This document shows positions 7,231-8,349 of a stretch of DNA of 8,349 nucleotides, piece by piece. Source of the DNA: Aquirhabdus sp. (GTDB lineage Bacteria; Pseudomonadota; Gammaproteobacteria; Pseudomonadales; Moraxellaceae); NCBI GenBank assembly GCA_030150595.1, contig JASLFQ010000279.1:1-8349 (forward strand), given 5' to 3'. Every line of letters begins with the position of its first letter. Within the stretch, counting starts at the first letter, position 1. A program made the position numbers and the translations under genes. The notes under the pieces are model-generated. The model worked only from the letters and a program-made list of their open reading frames with translations. It ran no database searches and was not told the DNA's origin.

Positions 7231-7247
7231 AGGTTTTGGAGAAAGAA

Positions 7248-7733
7248 ATGTCTAAAGGTCAAACATTACAAGATCCGTTTCTTAACGCCTTGCGTAAAGA
7301 ACGTATCCCAGTTTCCATTTTCTTAGTGAATGGAATAAAACTACAAGGTCAGATTGAATCTTTTGATCAATATGTTGTTTTGCTTAAGAACACCGTAAGT
7401 CAGATGGTTTATAAACATGCTATTTCTACAGTAGTCCCAGCGCGTAATCCTCGCCCTGCGACTGGCACAGAGCAGCAAGCGGGCTTCCCAGCACCAGCAG
7501 CCGGATTTGGTGTGCAAGGTGGTGGTTTCGGTCAACAAGCGCCTACAGGCGGCTTTGGTGGCGCTCCGCGTGGATTTGGTGCACCACAGCCTGGTGGTTT
7601 TGGTAGTCAAGGCGGGTTTGGTGGTCAAGGCGGGTTTGGTTCAGGTTATGGTCATACTCAAGGCAATCAAACACCAGGTTTTGGTGATCATAAAGATGCT
7701 GAAGATGATGGTAGTGATCACAATAACTTCTAA
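7248..7733 (+). CDS. hfq: RNA chaperone Hfq with long glycine-rich C-terminal tail
   Basis: Hfq is a hexameric Sm-like protein that pairs small RNAs with mRNAs. It has 161 residues from ATG 7248, against 102 in E. coli. A strong GGAG Shine-Dalgarno (7238-7241) six bases upstream makes the ATG preferable to the in-frame TTG at 7236, which overlaps that site. The Sm core fills residues 1-66: [32 protein letters not shown] and the Sm2 motif YKHAIST (55-61). Q8, R16, R19, K31, K56 and H57 are kept. Residue 17 is K (R in E. coli), 25 is F (Y) and 42 is Y (F). Residues 67-145 are a low-complexity tail rich in G, F, Q, P and A with GGFG units, and the end is acidic ([14 protein letters not shown]). 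Long glycine-rich tails are known for Acinetobacter Hfq. A strong terminator follows. Confidence 0.98.
   Translation: MSKGQTLQDPFLNALRKERIPVSIFLVNGIKLQGQIESFDQYVVLLKNTVSQMVYKHAISTVVPARNPRPATGTEQQAGFPAPAAGFGVQGGGFGQQAPTGGFGGAPRGFGAPQPGGFGSQGGFGGQGGFGSGYGHTQGNQTPGFGDHKDAEDDGSDHNNF
7602..7637 (+). repeat. Tandem 18-bp repeat inside the hfq glycine-rich tail
   Basis: Two adjacent 18-base units (7602-7619 and 7620-7637) differ at a single base and encode GSQGGF then GGQGGF (Hfq residues 119-130). Shorter related GGN-TTT-GGT units surround them. The unit length is a multiple of three, so gain or loss of copies would keep the frame and change tail length. Confidence 0.9.
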
Positions 7734-7761
7734 TGTGATGATTTGTAGTTTATAAAGATTT

Positions 7762-7788
7762 GCACCGCTCCCATGCGGTGCTTTTTTT
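7762..7788 (+). terminator. Intrinsic terminator of hfq
   Basis: A perfect 7-base-pair stem, GCACCGC (7762-7768) with GCGGTGC (7775-7781), and a TCCCAT loop are followed by seven T residues (7782-7788). It lies 28 bases after the hfq stop and ends the tsaE-mutL-miaA-hfq transcript. Confidence 0.95.
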
Positions 7789-8056
7789 GCATTGGAATAA
7801 GCGATTTTGTCTCGCGCTTAGCGAGTGAAGGGTTACCAAAGGGTGAATAACATACGAAAGTATGATGATATAAATTAAAAATAATTTATGAGTGAGAATA
7901 ATAAAAAAGATCTTAATTCATTCGATAATGTAATCATATTTTTTGATTTTATATGTATGAGAGTGATGCTTTATTAATAATGTCAAAGTCAATAATTCTA
8001 CTTCATTCAGATTTGTATATAACGATCTGTATTAATTATTAGAATAGACTTAGGGA
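7789..8056. other. AT-rich intergenic stretch between hfq and surA, with small hairpins
   Basis: No convincing gene is present. The first 75 bases are less AT-rich and contain two small perfect hairpins: CTCGC/GCGAG with a GCTTA loop (7811-7825), and CATAC/GTATG closing a GAAA tetraloop (7851-7864). The rest is strongly AT-rich. A TGATATAAA at 7866-7874 resembles an extended -10, and an ATG at 7888 opens a 29-codon frame ending at 7977 (starts MSENNKKDLNSF), but no Shine-Dalgarno sequence precedes it. The stretch could hold a small RNA or be decayed sequence; neither can be settled from the bases alone. Confidence 0.5.
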
Positions 8057-8091
8057 AAATAGCATATGCTTTATAAAAGCATATGCTATTT
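8057..8091 (-). terminator. Perfect 16-bp inverted repeat after surA, probable terminator
   Basis: The arms 8057-8072 and 8076-8091 are exact inverted copies around a 3-base loop. On the - strand the hairpin begins 11 bases after the surA stop, and its last arm ends in a T-run that continues to give TTTT before CCC. The stem is AT-rich and the T-tract is short, so it is an atypical terminator. Each arm contains the self-palindrome AGCATATGCT, so the element could also be a protein-binding site or an mRNA 3'-end stabiliser. Confidence 0.6.
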
Positions 8092-8101
8092 GAAAATGAA
8101 C

Positions 8102-8349
8102 TTATTGCACCGTGTCTCGCATGTTTACGTAAGCTTGTGCACGAATCTCGCGTAACCAATTATCGAGTTCAATTGGGAATTGGCGTTCATATAGTGCTTG
8201 CTTAGCGGCATTTCTACGATATTGTTGAGTCATATCTTCGTCGCGTACTTCTTCTACTTGCAAGATATGCCATCCATAGGAAGATTTGAACGGTTCACTG
8301 AGTTGCCCAATTGGCGTATGCAGCATTTTGTCCTCAAATTCAGGGACCA
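8102..8349 (-). CDS. surA: Periplasmic peptidyl-prolyl isomerase/chaperone SurA, C-terminal end; 5' part outside window
   Basis: SurA is a periplasmic chaperone with parvulin domains that escorts unfolded outer-membrane proteins to the BAM complex. Only the last 81 residues are visible; the frame is open to the window edge, and the Met at 8326 is internal. VPEFEDKM, then PIGQLSEPFKSSYGWHILQV, is the end of a parvulin (PpiC-type rotamase) domain, where the FGWHI/YGWHI motif is characteristic. The remainder, with QALYERQFPIELDNWLREIR and AYVNMRD, matches the C-terminal helix-strand of SurA, whose E. coli form ends with a similar W-x2-E-x2-A-AYV segment. Another parvulin such as PpiD is possible but fits less well. 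The gene converges on hfq and its transcript probably ends at the hairpin 11 bases downstream. Confidence 0.88.
   Translation of the reverse strand, partial: VPEFEDKMLHTPIGQLSEPFKSSYGWHILQVEEVRDEDMTQQYRRNAAKQALYERQFPIELDNWLREIRAQAYVNMRDTVQ

Noticed and set aside
7341..7628. Open frame on the - strand opposite hfq
   Set aside because: It is the complement of the Sm core and the glycine-rich repeat; its T/K/R-rich composition follows from that repeat and does not indicate a gene.
7602..7637. Repeat array as a CRISPR
   Set aside because: Two contiguous units with no spacers, inside the coding frame of hfq.
7507..7755. 82-codon + strand frame within the hfq tail
   Set aside because: A shifted reading of the GGT/TTT/GGC repeat giving a V/L-rich string; the hfq frame is clearly the real one.
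8008..8029. CAGAT...ATCTG inverted repeat in the hfq-surA gap
   Set aside because: Only five base pairs with a 12-base loop in AT-rich DNA; expected by chance.

Overview
The window looks like ordinary core chromosome of an Acinetobacter-type gammaproteobacterium (Moraxellaceae). The grounds are a moderate-to-low GC content; an Hfq whose Sm core is followed by a long glycine-rich tail, as known in Acinetobacter; a MutL that carries the endonuclease motif typical of lineages without MutH; and Acinetobacter-like protein sequences throughout. I did not try to name the species. I see no mobile element, CRISPR array, tRNA or rRNA.

Layout. (1) Bases 1-1160 are the 3' part of glnA (type I glutamine synthetase), closed by a strong intrinsic terminator at 1175-1204. 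(2) Bases 1336-3465 hold a DUF4124 exported protein, ubiC and ubiA on the + strand. UbiC makes 4-hydroxybenzoate from chorismate, and UbiA prenylates it; together they are the first two steps of ubiquinone synthesis. (3) A short control region (3466-3597) carries a near-perfect tandem repeat next to an extended -10 promoter. (4) Bases 3598-7153 are a tightly packed operon, tsaE-mutL-miaA. tsaE and mutL overlap by 8 bases, and miaA starts with TTG directly after the mutL stop codon. TsaE (t6A) and MiaA (i6A) both contribute to modification of tRNA position A37; MutL acts in mismatch repair. (5) hfq (7248-7733) follows after a leader with its own putative extended -10 promoter and a hairpin with a U-tract. 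It ends in a strong terminator. (6) Bases 7789-8101 form an AT-rich non-coding stretch between convergent genes, with several small hairpins and a perfect 16-bp inverted repeat. (7) From 8349 down to 8102 on the - strand lies the C-terminal end of a SurA-type periplasmic peptidyl-prolyl isomerase/chaperone.

The tsaE-mutL-miaA-hfq order is the classical gammaproteobacterial cluster. Compared with E. coli, amiB is absent between tsaE and mutL, and hflX-hflK-hflC do not follow hfq. I found no convincing undescribed system. The points most worth a second look are the tandem repeat before tsaE, the hfq leader hairpin, the repeat-bearing Hfq tail, an apparent insertion of about 23 residues in MiaA, and the structured intergenic region after hfq.
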